Source: Methanobacteriota archaeon (GTDB taxonomy: Archaea; Hydrothermarchaeota; Hydrothermarchaeia; Hydrothermarchaeales; BMS3B). Taken from it: a stretch of DNA of 21,463 bases. The notes under the pieces were generated by a model. It did not search any database and was not told where the DNA came from. It saw nothing but the letters and a program-made list of their open reading frames with translations. The position numbers and the translations under genes are program-made. This document shows, piece by piece, positions 15,318 to 21,463 of the stretch; position 1 is the stretch's first letter; every line of letters begins with the position of its first letter. The stretch is taken from positions 1 to 21,463 of the forward strand of contig QIGD01000057.1 of assembly GCA_003229935.1 (NCBI GenBank), written 5' to 3'.

Positions 15318-15690
15318 ATATATAAGTTAGCGCTCAGGAGAAATCGGATGGACTATAGTATCCTGAAATAATGTTCCTCCCGAATACAAAGTAAACATTC
15401 CTCCCAAAAATATCTCATGAAGAAGCTCAATAGGAGTAAAATTATATGGATGCTGACATACTCCCACGACTAAAGTAGTTAATTTTCTGCGATGTTTATC
15501 ATAAATTAATAACAAAAAAATTATATTTCGGCTAGGTGGATATTTGAAGTATAATTCCTTTCTGGTAGCTACCAGAAAAATATGCTAAAAACAGCTTAAT
15601 TTCAAAAATTTATTGCGATGATACCCTTGAATATGAAGATAGGATGTATATATATCCAACTTTCTATATAGTGAAAAGCAAAGTCAATCA
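15318..15690. other. Mobile-element debris with palindromes, no gene
   Basis: This contains the second GTATCCT repeat (15358-15373), the 23-bp IS605-like end CTGACATACTCCCACGACTAAAG (15453-15475, uninterrupted here), and a perfect 20-bp palindrome TTTCTGGTAGCTACCAGAAA (15559-15578). A short minus-strand open frame at 15327-15515 has no convincing protein features and crosses the repeats, so I do not call it. Confidence 0.5.
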
Positions 15691-15977
15691 CCCACGGTTA
15701 AAACCGTGGGCTTGTCTCGTGAGAAACGAGGGTAATAGGTTGATTAGGAGGCATTGTATATGCAGAAGTTATTGGTAGAGTTTCAGAACACATCAGGGAA
15801 TGCTCCTCAAGTCCCCTGCTCTGTAAGTGGGACATTAAACAGAGACAAAAGTCTCAGTGTACCCTACATAGTACTGGCCAATAACAGCTCCGAAGAGGAC
15901 CTATGCTCTTGCAAGAGTGGACAGGCGTTGAGCGTCGCTGTCATAAACATACATAACTGTCATAAACATACATAAGA
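15691..15977 (+). repeat. Hairpin-rich segment with tandem 19-bp repeat
   Basis: Successive stem-loops occur on one strand: CCCACGGTT-AA-AACCGTGGG (15691-15710), CTCGT/ACGAG (15716-15730), GAGAC/GTCTC (15842-15855) and the palindrome CTCTTGCAAGAG (15906-15917). Two exact copies of CTGTCATAAACATACATAA follow (15938-15956, 15957-15975). The first hairpin is of IS200/IS605-end type. A 73-codon plus frame (15754-15975) covers much of it but ends inside the tandem repeat and matches no family I know. It may be a PATE-like element end or a structured RNA. Confidence 0.4.
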
Positions 15978-16060
15978 AAACAATACCTGATAATACTAGG
16001 AACAGTGAAAAGGTTGAAATACCTGCTGGTATTGATTGGATTAAGAATTATTACTCTTAT

Positions 16061-16122
16061 ACAAATTTTAAAATATGTGAGGTAGGGCAATTCCTCCACC
16101 CATTCAAATGGGTTCCTTGCCC
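16061..16122 (+). repeat. Conserved hairpin element, copy 1 (upstream of mntA)
   Basis: The outer stem GGGCAA (16085-16090)/TTGCCC (16117-16122) encloses an inner hairpin ACCCA...TGGGT (16098-16113). It is homologous to the reverse complement of 21371-21435. The flanks (ACAAATTTTAAAAT, GTGAGGTAGGGCAATTCCTCC, TTCCTTGCC) are nearly identical, while the inner stem differs but still pairs. It ends 8 bp before the mntA ATG. IS605-type right ends look similar. Confidence 0.55.
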
Positions 16123-16130
16123 AGATTATT

Positions 16131-16559
16131 ATGAAAAAGGCATTAATCCCTGAGCAGAGTAAACTTGTGAAGTTTTTAAGTAAGCAGGGGTATGTCAGGC
16201 TTGCATATCTTTTCGGCTCTGTAGCTAGAGGAGAGGAAGGAAAATTGAGTGATGTGGATGTAGCTGTTTTACTAGATGATTCACTGGATAAAAAAGAGAA
16301 ATTTTATCTGCAATTAGAATTAATAAGTGGTATAACTGAAATCTTAAAAACAGATGAAGTGGATTTGGTAGTTATAAACGATGCGCCTCTCTCACTCAAT
16401 TACGAGATTATCAAGGCAAATTGCCCTATATTTGTCAGAGATGAGGCGGAAAAGATAGATTTTGAGCATGGAGTGTTATCCAAGTATCTTGATATGAGAT
16501 ATTATGAAAAAAGGGCGGCAGCCAGGTTCCTGAAAAAGGTTGCCGAGAAAGGAATTTAG
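16131..16559 (+). CDS. mntA: MntA-type nucleotidyltransferase antitoxin (MNT domain)
   Basis: A 142-residue minimal nucleotidyltransferase. It carries the catalytic GSX10DXD motif exactly (G29-S30, D41, D43 in AYLFGSVARGEEGKLSDVDV) and the third acidic residue D78 (DEVDLVVIND). In MntA-HepT systems this protein neutralises the HEPN RNase by transferring AMP units to the tyrosine of its RX4HXY motif. The partner gene starts 8 bp downstream, a classic antitoxin-first operon. All catalytic residues are present, so it appears active. The start lies directly behind a hairpin element, with no clear Shine-Dalgarno. Confidence 0.92.
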   Translation: MKKALIPEQSKLVKFLSKQGYVRLAYLFGSVARGEEGKLSDVDVAVLLDDSLDKKEKFYLQLELISGITEILKTDEVDLVVINDAPLSLNYEIIKANCPIFVRDEAEKIDFEHGVLSKYLDMRYYEKRAAARFLKKVAEKGI

Positions 16560-16567
16560 GTGGCATT

Positions 16568-16993
16568 ATGGATGAGAAGGAGAAAATCTCCAAAAAGCTT
16601 AGAAGCATGAAGAAGTATGTTGATTTTTTGAGGTCTCGTAGATCAATAACCAGAGAAGAGCTGGAAGAAAACTATGAGTTGAGGTCTGCTATAGAGAGGA
16701 ATTTTCACCTTGCCATAGAATCTGCCATGGATATCGGGGAGATTGTAATCTCCGCAAAGGGCTTTGAAAAACCAGAGGATTACAGGAGTGTTATACTGAT
16801 ACTTGGAAAACATCAGGTTATACCAGCGGACTTTGCTGAGCGTTTTGCCAGGGCAGCAGGTCTCAGGAATATACTGGTTCACATGTATGAAGATGTGGAT
16901 GTAGATAGACTCTACGATTATCTACAGAATAATCTGGAGGATTTAAGCGAGTTTGCCAGATTCATAGCAAGATATCTTGAAAAGGTTAAGTGA
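16568..16993 (+). CDS. hepT: HepT-type HEPN RNase toxin (DUF86)
   Basis: A 141-residue all-helical HEPN protein of the DUF86/HepT family. The RNase motif RX4HXY is intact: R100, H105 and Y107 in GLRNILVHMYEDVD. Y107 is the residue AMPylated by the cognate MNT protein. It starts 8 bp after mntA with GGTGGC before the ATG, so the two are co-translated. HepT cleaves RNA (tRNA ends or mRNA in studied members) and acts in stress or phage defence. The pair stands between insertion-sequence remnants, typical of a transferred module. Confidence 0.92.
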   Translation: MDEKEKISKKLRSMKKYVDFLRSRRSITREELEENYELRSAIERNFHLAIESAMDIGEIVISAKGFEKPEDYRSVILILGKHQVIPADFAERFARAAGLRNILVHMYEDVDVDRLYDYLQNNLEDLSEFARFIARYLEKVK

Positions 16994-17237
16994 AATATTA
17001 CAGGCAAATAGAAAATCCTTCTCTCAAAGTTGGCATATGTAGCCTCTTTTTGTCTATATCCTATTCTAAAAGCTTTTTTATTATCAAAAAAATAAGATGA
17101 GTCTCTCCTGCTCTCCTCATGCCCAAAATACCCTATTCAAAAAGAACCATCATTTCTCTTTTAATCTATAGACCTGAATTACAAAAAACGGTTAAAAACC
17201 GGGACTAAGTCACCTGATACCCAAGTGTTGGAAATTT
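16994..17237. other. Intergenic after hepT
   Basis: No coding sequence is recognised. A T-rich run (AAGCTTTTTTATTATC, near 17070) could end transcription of the toxin operon. A small hairpin CGGTT-AAA-AACCG lies near 17189-17201. The missing right end of the IS1634-like element is not found here. Confidence 0.4.
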
Positions 17238-17812
17238 CTAAAGTTTCAGGATTGAGCCTATCTCCAGGTCCTGCATCAAAGCGAGGGCATCTTTGTCCAG
17301 TCTTTCCAGCATGTAGCTAACGCCCTTGCCCTTCTGTTTAACTGCTACAACTCTTATCCTGTCAAGAGTTGTGATCAGCTCCTTTATCGAGAGCCCATAT
17401 TTTTTGGTTTTCTATATGGTGTACCTGAAGAATAGGAGAGCGACGAGACATCGCCAAACGTGGACCTTGATGGTCTTATCCAGTCTATGGTACACGGGTT
17501 TGATGGGTATGATGAGTTTGTCTTTGAGAAACTTGAAATCCTCCTCGATGAGGTATTTAGAGTTGTATGCCCTTCCTTGTGAAGGATGCCTTCACCTTTT
17601 CAGCCTCCTCAAGAAACTCTGCTTTGTTACTGAGGTAGGCAGCCCTCTACTTTTCTGCGGTGGCGGGGTTATAGGCAATAATCACTCTGAGGGGTCTACC
17701 AAACACCACTTTATGAGTGGAATAGCCCCGGACGACGTTTCCCTTTGAAGTCTCGTAGAGAGGTATGAACTTCTCCAGCGGGAACATTTGGTGCATGGCA
17801 GCCTCGACTATC
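17238..17812 (-). pseudogene. Degenerate IS1634-like transposase (C-terminal part)
   Basis: Three consecutive minus-strand pieces in different frames reconstruct a DDE transposase. The first is IVEAAMHQMFPLEKFIPLYE to NPATAEK-stop. The second is AAYLSNKAEFLEEAEKVKAS to a stop. The third is YLIEEDFKFLKDKLIIPIKP, then VYHRLDKTIKVHVWRCLVAL, an in-frame stop, and KELITTLDRIRVVAVKQKGK to the end. The 'PVYHRLDKTIKVHV..CLVALL' block is the conserved C-terminal region of IS4/IS1634-type transposases. Two stops, a frameshift and loss of the N-terminal half make it inactive. Confidence 0.7.
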
Positions 17813-17828
17813 TACGGACCATAACCCT

Positions 17829-17987
17829 TCATGGCTCTAGCCTCACTATCCTAACTTTCTTGCCAATCCAGCCCTTCGGCACCAATACACTGGCTGAGGT
17901 GGCACAGGGCTTCGCTATCTTCTCTACGACCTCATAACCCTCCATCCATATCTCAATAGGCTGCTCGCTTACATCTCGTTTTACCAT
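17829..17987 (-). CDS. DUF2080 transposon-associated small protein
   Basis: A 52-residue protein beginning MVKRDVSEQPIEIWMEGYEV and continuing VEKIAKPCATSASVLVPKGW to IGKKVRIVRLEP. This is the archaeal DUF2080 pattern (GYEV.EK...P.G.S..V.VPK.WIGK.V..), commonly encoded just upstream of transposases in Archaeoglobus and relatives, and reminiscent of an AbrB-like DNA-binding strand. The frame is intact although its transposase is dead. GTGGTGAT precedes the ATG. It is encoded immediately inside an inverted-repeat-bounded leader. Confidence 0.75.
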   Translation of the reverse strand: MVKRDVSEQPIEIWMEGYEVVEKIAKPCATSASVLVPKGWIGKKVRIVRLEP

Positions 17988-17996
17988 AAAATCACC

Positions 17997-18112
17997 ACGT
18001 CAGGTTGTGTGAAAACTCATGTTTGCATGAGAAATAAGTAATATATGCCATTTAAATCAAAAAAGGGGGTAAGAAATTCACAAAATTGGTGGTTTTCACA
18101 TAGTCTGACGTT
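17997..18112 (-). repeat. Inverted-repeat-bounded IS leader, copy 1
   Basis: About 116 bp is bounded by ACGTCAGGTTGTGTGAAAAC (17997-18016) and GTTTTCACATAGTCTGACGT (ending 18112), near-perfect inverted repeats of about 20 bp. It matches 20995-21103 with roughly 75-80 percent identity by eye. It lies just upstream of the DUF2080 gene, so it is probably the terminal region of that element, but it could also move as a MITE. Confidence 0.6.
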
Positions 18113-18182
18113 GCAGTAATATTGCAACAGTGGTTAATAAAACCTACGGTCTTTGCGATGTCAAAAATGCCACAACCAGCTA

Positions 18183-18974
18183 TTAAACCAAGACTGTTTT
18201 TATGTTGGCTAACGCCTTAACCGATGACGCATGGTTTTTTCTCTCAGAACCTGTGCATTTGTCTCCGTTCTCCTTTAGCCATTTTATTTTTTTCTTGTAG
18301 TCGGGTATCGCTTTTTCGACCAATCTCCAGAAATTTTTGGAGTGGTTGAGTTCAATCAGATGGGCTAGCTCGTGCACGCATACGTATTCCAGCACGTCGT
18401 CGGGTGCGAACAACAGCCTCGTCGAGATGTTGATGTTACCGGCGCTTGAGCAGCTGCCCCAGTTCGATTTGTTGTGCTTGAAAAATATCTTATTCAAGGG
18501 TTGATTGAAATGGTTCTTGTTCAGTTCGTATATCCTCTCCTTGAGTTCCGGTATTCTCTTTTTGGCGATGCATCTACTGAGGAGTGTCGAGATGTGGTTA
18601 TTATGTGTCTCTTTTGACAGGTTGCTGGAGATTGAAAGCTGGATTGCGGAGCCCTCTATTCTTGCGGAGCTGCCTAGCTTGTCCTTGAATCCAATCTTGA
18701 GAATGTATTCGTTATCGCCTACCGCGATTGTGTCCCCGTCCTTGTATTCTTTTTGAGCCTCCGGCTTGAATCTCTCTGGATTATCCTTCAACTGATTTAT
18801 CGCCCATTGTTTCAAATCTGTTAACTGCCTGTGCCTTTCCTCCTCACTAAGAAAATAGGGAATTCTTATGTTGATTGCCTTTTTTCTAATGGATACTCTG
18901 CAGTTGTTTCTTTTCTCGTAATGGATTTTTATGGGGCGCTTTATTCCATTAATTTCTAATGTCTCAACATCCAT
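18183..18974 (-). CDS. YgjP-like metallopeptidase (DUF45/M48-type)
   Basis: About 263 residues. The C-terminal half is a zinc metallopeptidase domain: SNWGSCS, FAPDDVLEYVCVHELAHLIE with the HExxH site, then the third-ligand region NHSKNFW, and the closing helix PDYKKKIKWLKENG. The N-terminal part (IKIHYEKRNNCRVSIRKKA) is the family's beta-rich region. The function of YgjP proteins is not firmly known; many sit in restriction-modification or defence loci. I start at the ATG at 18974. An ATG at 18998 would add residues that belong to the truncated IS1 gene running into it (10-bp overlap). The native upstream region is replaced by IS1 sequence, so expression is doubtful. A Lys/Ser-rich tail follows the domain. 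Confidence 0.8.
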   Translation of the reverse strand: MDVETLEINGIKRPIKIHYEKRNNCRVSIRKKAINIRIPYFLSEEERHRQLTDLKQWAINQLKDNPERFKPEAQKEYKDGDTIAVGDNEYILKIGFKDKLGSSARIEGSAIQLSISSNLSKETHNNHISTLLSRCIAKKRIPELKERIYELNKNHFNQPLNKIFFKHNKSNWGSCSSAGNINISTRLLFAPDDVLEYVCVHELAHLIELNHSKNFWRLVEKAIPDYKKKIKWLKENGDKCTGSERKNHASSVKALANIKTVLV

Positions 18975-19781
18975 ATCCAAAATCCCTAAAATCTTCATGT
19001 TTCGGGGTGCCGTATATCGTTCGCTTCTCCTTGCCGACCAGCTTTCCCTTCTTTTTGATTTTTATTAGCTGCCCATAGTCGATGCAAGTATCTGTGTAGT
19101 ATTTTGCAAGGAAATATGTGTAATCGTCATTTTCATCGGTGAAAATATCGAGCTTCTTGTCTGGAGAAGGAAGTTCAGTTCTGCGATACAGCTGGTAAAC
19201 CATGTTCTTACAAGTTTGTTGTGTCCATTTTCCAACCACAAACGCCACAAAAAAGGAGGTGTATCGCTTTATGCATGCGTAGACCCAGGCATAACCTTCT
19301 TCAGACCGAGTTGGGCTCTTACGCTCAACTTTCTTCTGTTTTTTTTTACCATGCTCCACAACTCATCGCATTCAAATGGAGTAATTTTTACCATGCTCCA
19401 CAACTCATCGCATTCAAATGGAGTAAGTCCCACGTTTTTTATGAGATAATCGTTCATCTGCTCTGCATGTTCAGCCAGGTCTTCCAGCAATCTGCCAATG
19501 GTATCACGATGATGTCCAGTAATCCGTTCGATACTTCGTATCCCATTCTTCTCTACCAGATGCTTGCATATGTTGATTATTTCATCCTCAGACAGGTGTT
19601 TCCTGTAAAGCGGGGTATTTGCTGTTTCGACAAACCATGTACGGCAGTGATTGCAGTAGTATTGCTGATGCCCTGCCCGATTCCTCCCCCGCTTAATAAT
19701 GTCCTTTCCCTGCTCCTTCAGGAAGTATCTGCATTTCCTATTTTGACAGGTAATTTCAATCTTACTTCGCGGTCTAGCCAT
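18964..19781 (-). mobile_element. IS1-family transposase (two frames), 3'-truncated
   Basis: The upstream frame (19269-19781, 170 codons) has a C4 zinc finger (CQNRKCRYFL ... QQYYCNHCRTWF), a helix-turn-helix (GIRSIERITGHHRDTIGRLL) and the first catalytic aspartate in ECDELWS. The second frame (to 18964) continues with KKQKKVERKS, WVYACIKRYTSFFVAFVVGK and KLDIFTDENDDYTY, which holds the second Asp. Nine adenines (minus strand, 19339-19347) allow the -1 frameshift typical of IS1, and the frames are offset exactly by -1. The protein ends after YGTPKHEDF instead of continuing to the catalytic Glu region and final helix. An in-frame 42-bp duplication lies just before the slippery run. Inactive as it stands. 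Confidence 0.8.
19352..19435 (-). repeat. 42-bp tandem duplication inside the IS1 transposase
   Basis: Two copies of a 42-bp unit (start to start 42 bp; CATGCTCCACAACTCATCGC on the plus strand at 19350 and 19392) duplicate TPFECDELWSMVK in frame, so the catalytic aspartate appears twice. Coordinates are approximate to a few bases. Confidence 0.8.
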
Positions 19782-19831
19782 AACACATCACCAATAAATA
19801 ATGGCTGATTATCATATATAAATTTTGCGGT

Positions 19832-20818
19832 CTATTTAAGGACATTACCTGGTTTTCTTTTGTGCCATTCCCATGCAGAAGATATAATATCTTCAAGAGA
19901 AGAATACTCAGGTTTCCACCTTAAAACATTTATTGCCCTCGTGCTATCAGCAATTAAAACTGGTGGGTCTCCCTCTCTTCTGGGTGCTTCCGATATGCTT
20001 ATCTTTTTTCCTGTAACCTCCTCAACAATATCAATCACCTCTCTAACTGAGAACCCCTGACCGATGCCAAGATTGAATGCACCACTCTCTCTGTCTTCTT
20101 TCAGGTATTTCGCTGCAAGCATATGCGCCTGAGCAAGGTCTGCCACATGAATATAATCTCGGATGCAGGTGCCATCTCTGGTAGGATAATCCGTTCCAAA
20201 TACATTAACCTTTTTCCTTCTTCCCATAGCAGCATCAAGAACAATAGGTATAAGATGAGTCTCGGGGAAGTGGTCTTCGCCTATACCTGCTCTGTAGTCA
20301 GCACCAGCAGCATTAAAGTAGCGCAGGAAAACATATTTAATATTATAGGCTCTGCTGAAGTCCTCAAGCATGTGCTCAACAGCAAGCTTGGTTTTTCCAT
20401 AGGGATTTGCAGGTGCTCTCAGATGCTCTTCGGGTATTGGAATTTTTTCCGGAATGCCATAAACTGCACAGGTGGAAGAGAATATAAAATTCTTTACATC
20501 ATGCTTAACCATCTCTCTTAAAAGCCTAAAAGTTTGGATAACATTATTTTCATAGTACTTCGCTGGCTCTGATACAGACTCTCCTACCAAGGCTAAAGCT
20601 GCAAAGTGCATCACAGCTTCTATATCATGCTGGGTGAATATCTTTTTGAGTAGAACAGTATCACCCAATTCGCCTTGATAAAATACACCCTGCCTGACAA
20701 ACTCCCGATGCCCCTGAGAGAGATTGTCCAGCACAATTGGAGTGTAACCGGCTTCCGCAAGAGCCTTCACCGCATGGGAGCCTATATAACCCGCTCCTCC
20801 AGTAACAAGTATTTCCAC
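19832..20818 (-). CDS. galE: UDP-glucose 4-epimerase
   Basis: A short-chain dehydrogenase-fold sugar epimerase interconverting UDP-glucose and UDP-galactose (or the N-acetyl forms). It is 328 residues, the usual length. The NAD-binding glycine motif is GGAGYIGSH (7-15). The catalytic S115/T116 are in FIFSSTCAVYG, Y140 and K144 in NPYGKTK. GalE-type segments are MHFAALALVGESVSEPAKYY, RYFNAAGADYRAGIGEDH, RDGTCIRDYIHVADLAQAH and AFNLGIGQGFSVREVI. AAGGAGG lies about 12 bp before the ATG. It stands alone between mobile-element remnants. It could supply sugar donors for surface glycosylation. Confidence 0.95.
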   Translation of the reverse strand: MEILVTGGAGYIGSHAVKALAEAGYTPIVLDNLSQGHREFVRQGVFYQGELGDTVLLKKIFTQHDIEAVMHFAALALVGESVSEPAKYYENNVIQTFRLLREMVKHDVKNFIFSSTCAVYGIPEKIPIPEEHLRAPANPYGKTKLAVEHMLEDFSRAYNIKYVFLRYFNAAGADYRAGIGEDHFPETHLIPIVLDAAMGRRKKVNVFGTDYPTRDGTCIRDYIHVADLAQAHMLAAKYLKEDRESGAFNLGIGQGFSVREVIDIVEEVTGKKISISEAPRREGDPPVLIADSTRAINVLRWKPEYSSLEDIISSAWEWHKRKPGNVLK

Positions 20819-20895
20819 TTTTCTGCCTCCTTATAACCAAAATTCAATCTTCATTCAGCTGATTTAATTTCCATTTAAGCTATTAATCTTTCCTT

Positions 20896-20997
20896 CTAAT
20901 CTTTCTTTCGACTCTCAAGGCCCACCTGTCCTATAATATCAAAACTCTTTTGGATTAGCTGAGTGCCCGCTATCCACTCGTTAATCCCCCACAGCAT
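20896..20997 (-). pseudogene. Possible transposase N-terminal scrap
   Basis: A 33-residue frame starting MLWGINEWIAGTQLIQKSFD and ending in RKKD-stop begins inside the inverted-repeat leader copy 2, in the position where an element-encoded protein would start. It is too short to identify; an IS1634-like transposase N-terminus is a guess from its position. Confidence 0.25.
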
Positions 20998-21103
20998 GTT
21001 GTGTGAAAACTCATGTCCACATAAAATAAACTAGATATACCACATAAATCGAAAGATTAGGTAGAATATTCACAAAATTTGCGGTTTTTACACAGTCTGA
21101 CGT
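20995..21103 (-). repeat. Inverted-repeat-bounded IS leader, copy 2
   Basis: This shares TTGTGTGAAAACTCATGT at the left, and TTCACAAAATT plus AGTCTGACGTT at the right, with 17997-18112 in the same orientation. The left outer arm is altered (ACAGCATG instead of ACGTCAGG). It ends exactly where the tnpB tail begins, and a GACGT shared with the tnpB sequence may mark the junction. Confidence 0.6.
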
Positions 21104-21204
21104 TCAATATAACATTGCGTCAAGGCATAGGCCAATCTGTTGCAGACAGAGATGTATCAGAAGGGAACACTGATATCCCTAAAGAGGCAACTCTACTATC
21201 TTAA
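21103..21204 (+). pseudogene. tnpB: TnpB C-terminal tail remnant
   Basis: The last 33 codons of a TnpB run FNITLRQGIGQSVADRDVSE to ATLLS-stop. The first 46 bp match 1-46 of the window in reverse complement with two mismatches. Nothing of the nuclease domain is present; the preceding sequence is the inverted-repeat leader of another element. It supplies the stop and tail that the left-edge copy lacks. Confidence 0.75.
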
Positions 21205-21370
21205 CATTAAGAGCTAAGATTTCCACTATCTTTTTCCATATCAGTAACTGTTTCAATATATTTTTCAACGATACAGCATTATTAAACTCATTATTTTTCG
21301 CACCATAAAGTAGAGTTACAGTTCCTTGTCTTGTTTTATTCACAATTAAATTTACCAGTTCATGAAAATC
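21179..21370 (-). pseudogene. DUF488 C-terminal remnant
   Basis: The frame reads DFHELVNLIVNKTRQGTVTL then LYGAKNNEFNNAVSLKNILK and QLL to a stop at 21179. 'G.VTLLY.AK..E.NNAV.LK..L' is the conserved end of DUF488 proteins. The first two-thirds is missing: a stop and the hairpin element lie immediately upstream. The 3' end overlaps the tnpB tail on the opposite strand by 26 bp. Confidence 0.6.
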
Positions 21371-21435
21371 TTGGCAAGGAAACCTACCTCTTTATAGGTA
21401 GGAGGAATTGCCCTACCTCACAAATTTTAAAATTG
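21371..21435 (-). repeat. Conserved hairpin element, copy 2
   Basis: This is the reverse-complement homologue of 16061-16122. The inner stem is CTACCT/AGGTAG here (ACCCA/TGGGT in copy 1), inside the same GGCAAGGAAA ... GGAGGAATTGCC frame, followed by the shared CCTACCTCACAAATTTTAAAAT tail. The paired changes point to selection for the hairpin. It may be an IS605-type right end. Confidence 0.55.
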
Positions 21436-21463
21436 TATTCCTTTCCCATATTTTACCAACTCC

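Noticed and set aside
15327..15515. 62-codon minus-strand frame with 'FTPIELLHEIF', faintly like a DDE C-terminus
   Set aside because: It crosses two repeat sequences, has no upstream transposase body, and the resemblance is too short to call.
15754..15975. 73-codon plus-strand frame as a real small gene
   Set aside because: It covers hairpins and ends within a tandem repeat, matches no known family, and is better explained as structured non-coding or IS sequence.
15691..16122. CRISPR-like repeat array
   Set aside because: The repeats are two adjacent 19-mers and unrelated hairpins, with no regular spacer and repeat periodicity and no cas genes.
15980..16159. Plus frame reading NFKICEVGQFLHPFKW through the hairpin element, apparently matching a frame in copy 2
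   Set aside because: The match follows from nucleotide identity of the hairpin element; copy 2 carries a stop and frameshift, and the two proteins diverge outside the repeat.
17326..17748. 140-codon plus-strand open frame
   Set aside because: It is the antisense shadow of the decayed IS1634-like transposase, whose minus-strand pieces are recognisable.
19221..19808. 195-codon plus-strand open frame
   Set aside because: It is antisense to the IS1 transposase; its repeated segment is just the 42-bp duplication read backwards.

Overview
The window reads as a mesophilic or moderately thermophilic euryarchaeal chromosome, AT-rich, with archaeal promoter boxes. Archaeal markers are an archaeosine-type tRNA-guanine transglycosylase with a PUA domain, the archaeal alpha-ribazole phosphatase CobZ next to CbiB, and a HARP-type protein-only RNase P. 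The insertion-sequence content (IS200/IS605, IS1, and an IS1634-like element with a DUF2080 protein) resembles that of Archaeoglobi, Methanosarcinia and ANME-type lineages. I cannot name the species.

Layout. Positions 1-380 hold an internally deleted IS605-type remnant (tnpB tail plus left-end hairpin). Positions 393-5003 are a tight minus-strand operon, tgtA-cbiB-cobZ-lysA. Positions 5004-6040 are an IS200/IS605 graveyard with a truncated tnpA and a 93-bp miniature element. A membrane-anchored acidic protein (minus) then diverges from a plus-strand run of the RNase P-like HARP, hisS and a GT-C glycosyltransferase (6913-10557). A sulfur module follows: on the minus strand a YeeE/YedE (TsuA-like) permease, TusA, a small single-span membrane protein and a DUF1858/ScdA_N-like protein (10550-12654). 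Divergent from it are an alkaline-phosphatase-superfamily phosphodiesterase and a CysD/CysH-like PP-loop protein in overlapping frames (12991-14557). A YciA-type acyl-CoA thioesterase converges on that pair.

Positions 15036-19800 are accessory. They contain hairpin-rich remnants of IS elements, an intact MntA-HepT (MNT-HEPN) toxin-antitoxin pair, a decayed IS1634-like transposase with an apparently intact DUF2080 gene, a YgjP/M48-like metallopeptidase, and an IS1-family transposase. The IS1 element is cut off where the peptidase gene begins. galE follows. The last 600 bp again hold mobile-element pieces: an inverted-repeat leader, a tnpB tail and a hairpin element, with a DUF488 scrap between them.

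The first 46 bases and 21103-21148 are the same tnpB segment in opposite orientation, so the whole window lies between inverted copies. The most promising material is the sulfur module with its shared divergent promoter region, the phosphodiesterase/PP-loop pair, and the structured repeats around the toxin-antitoxin locus.
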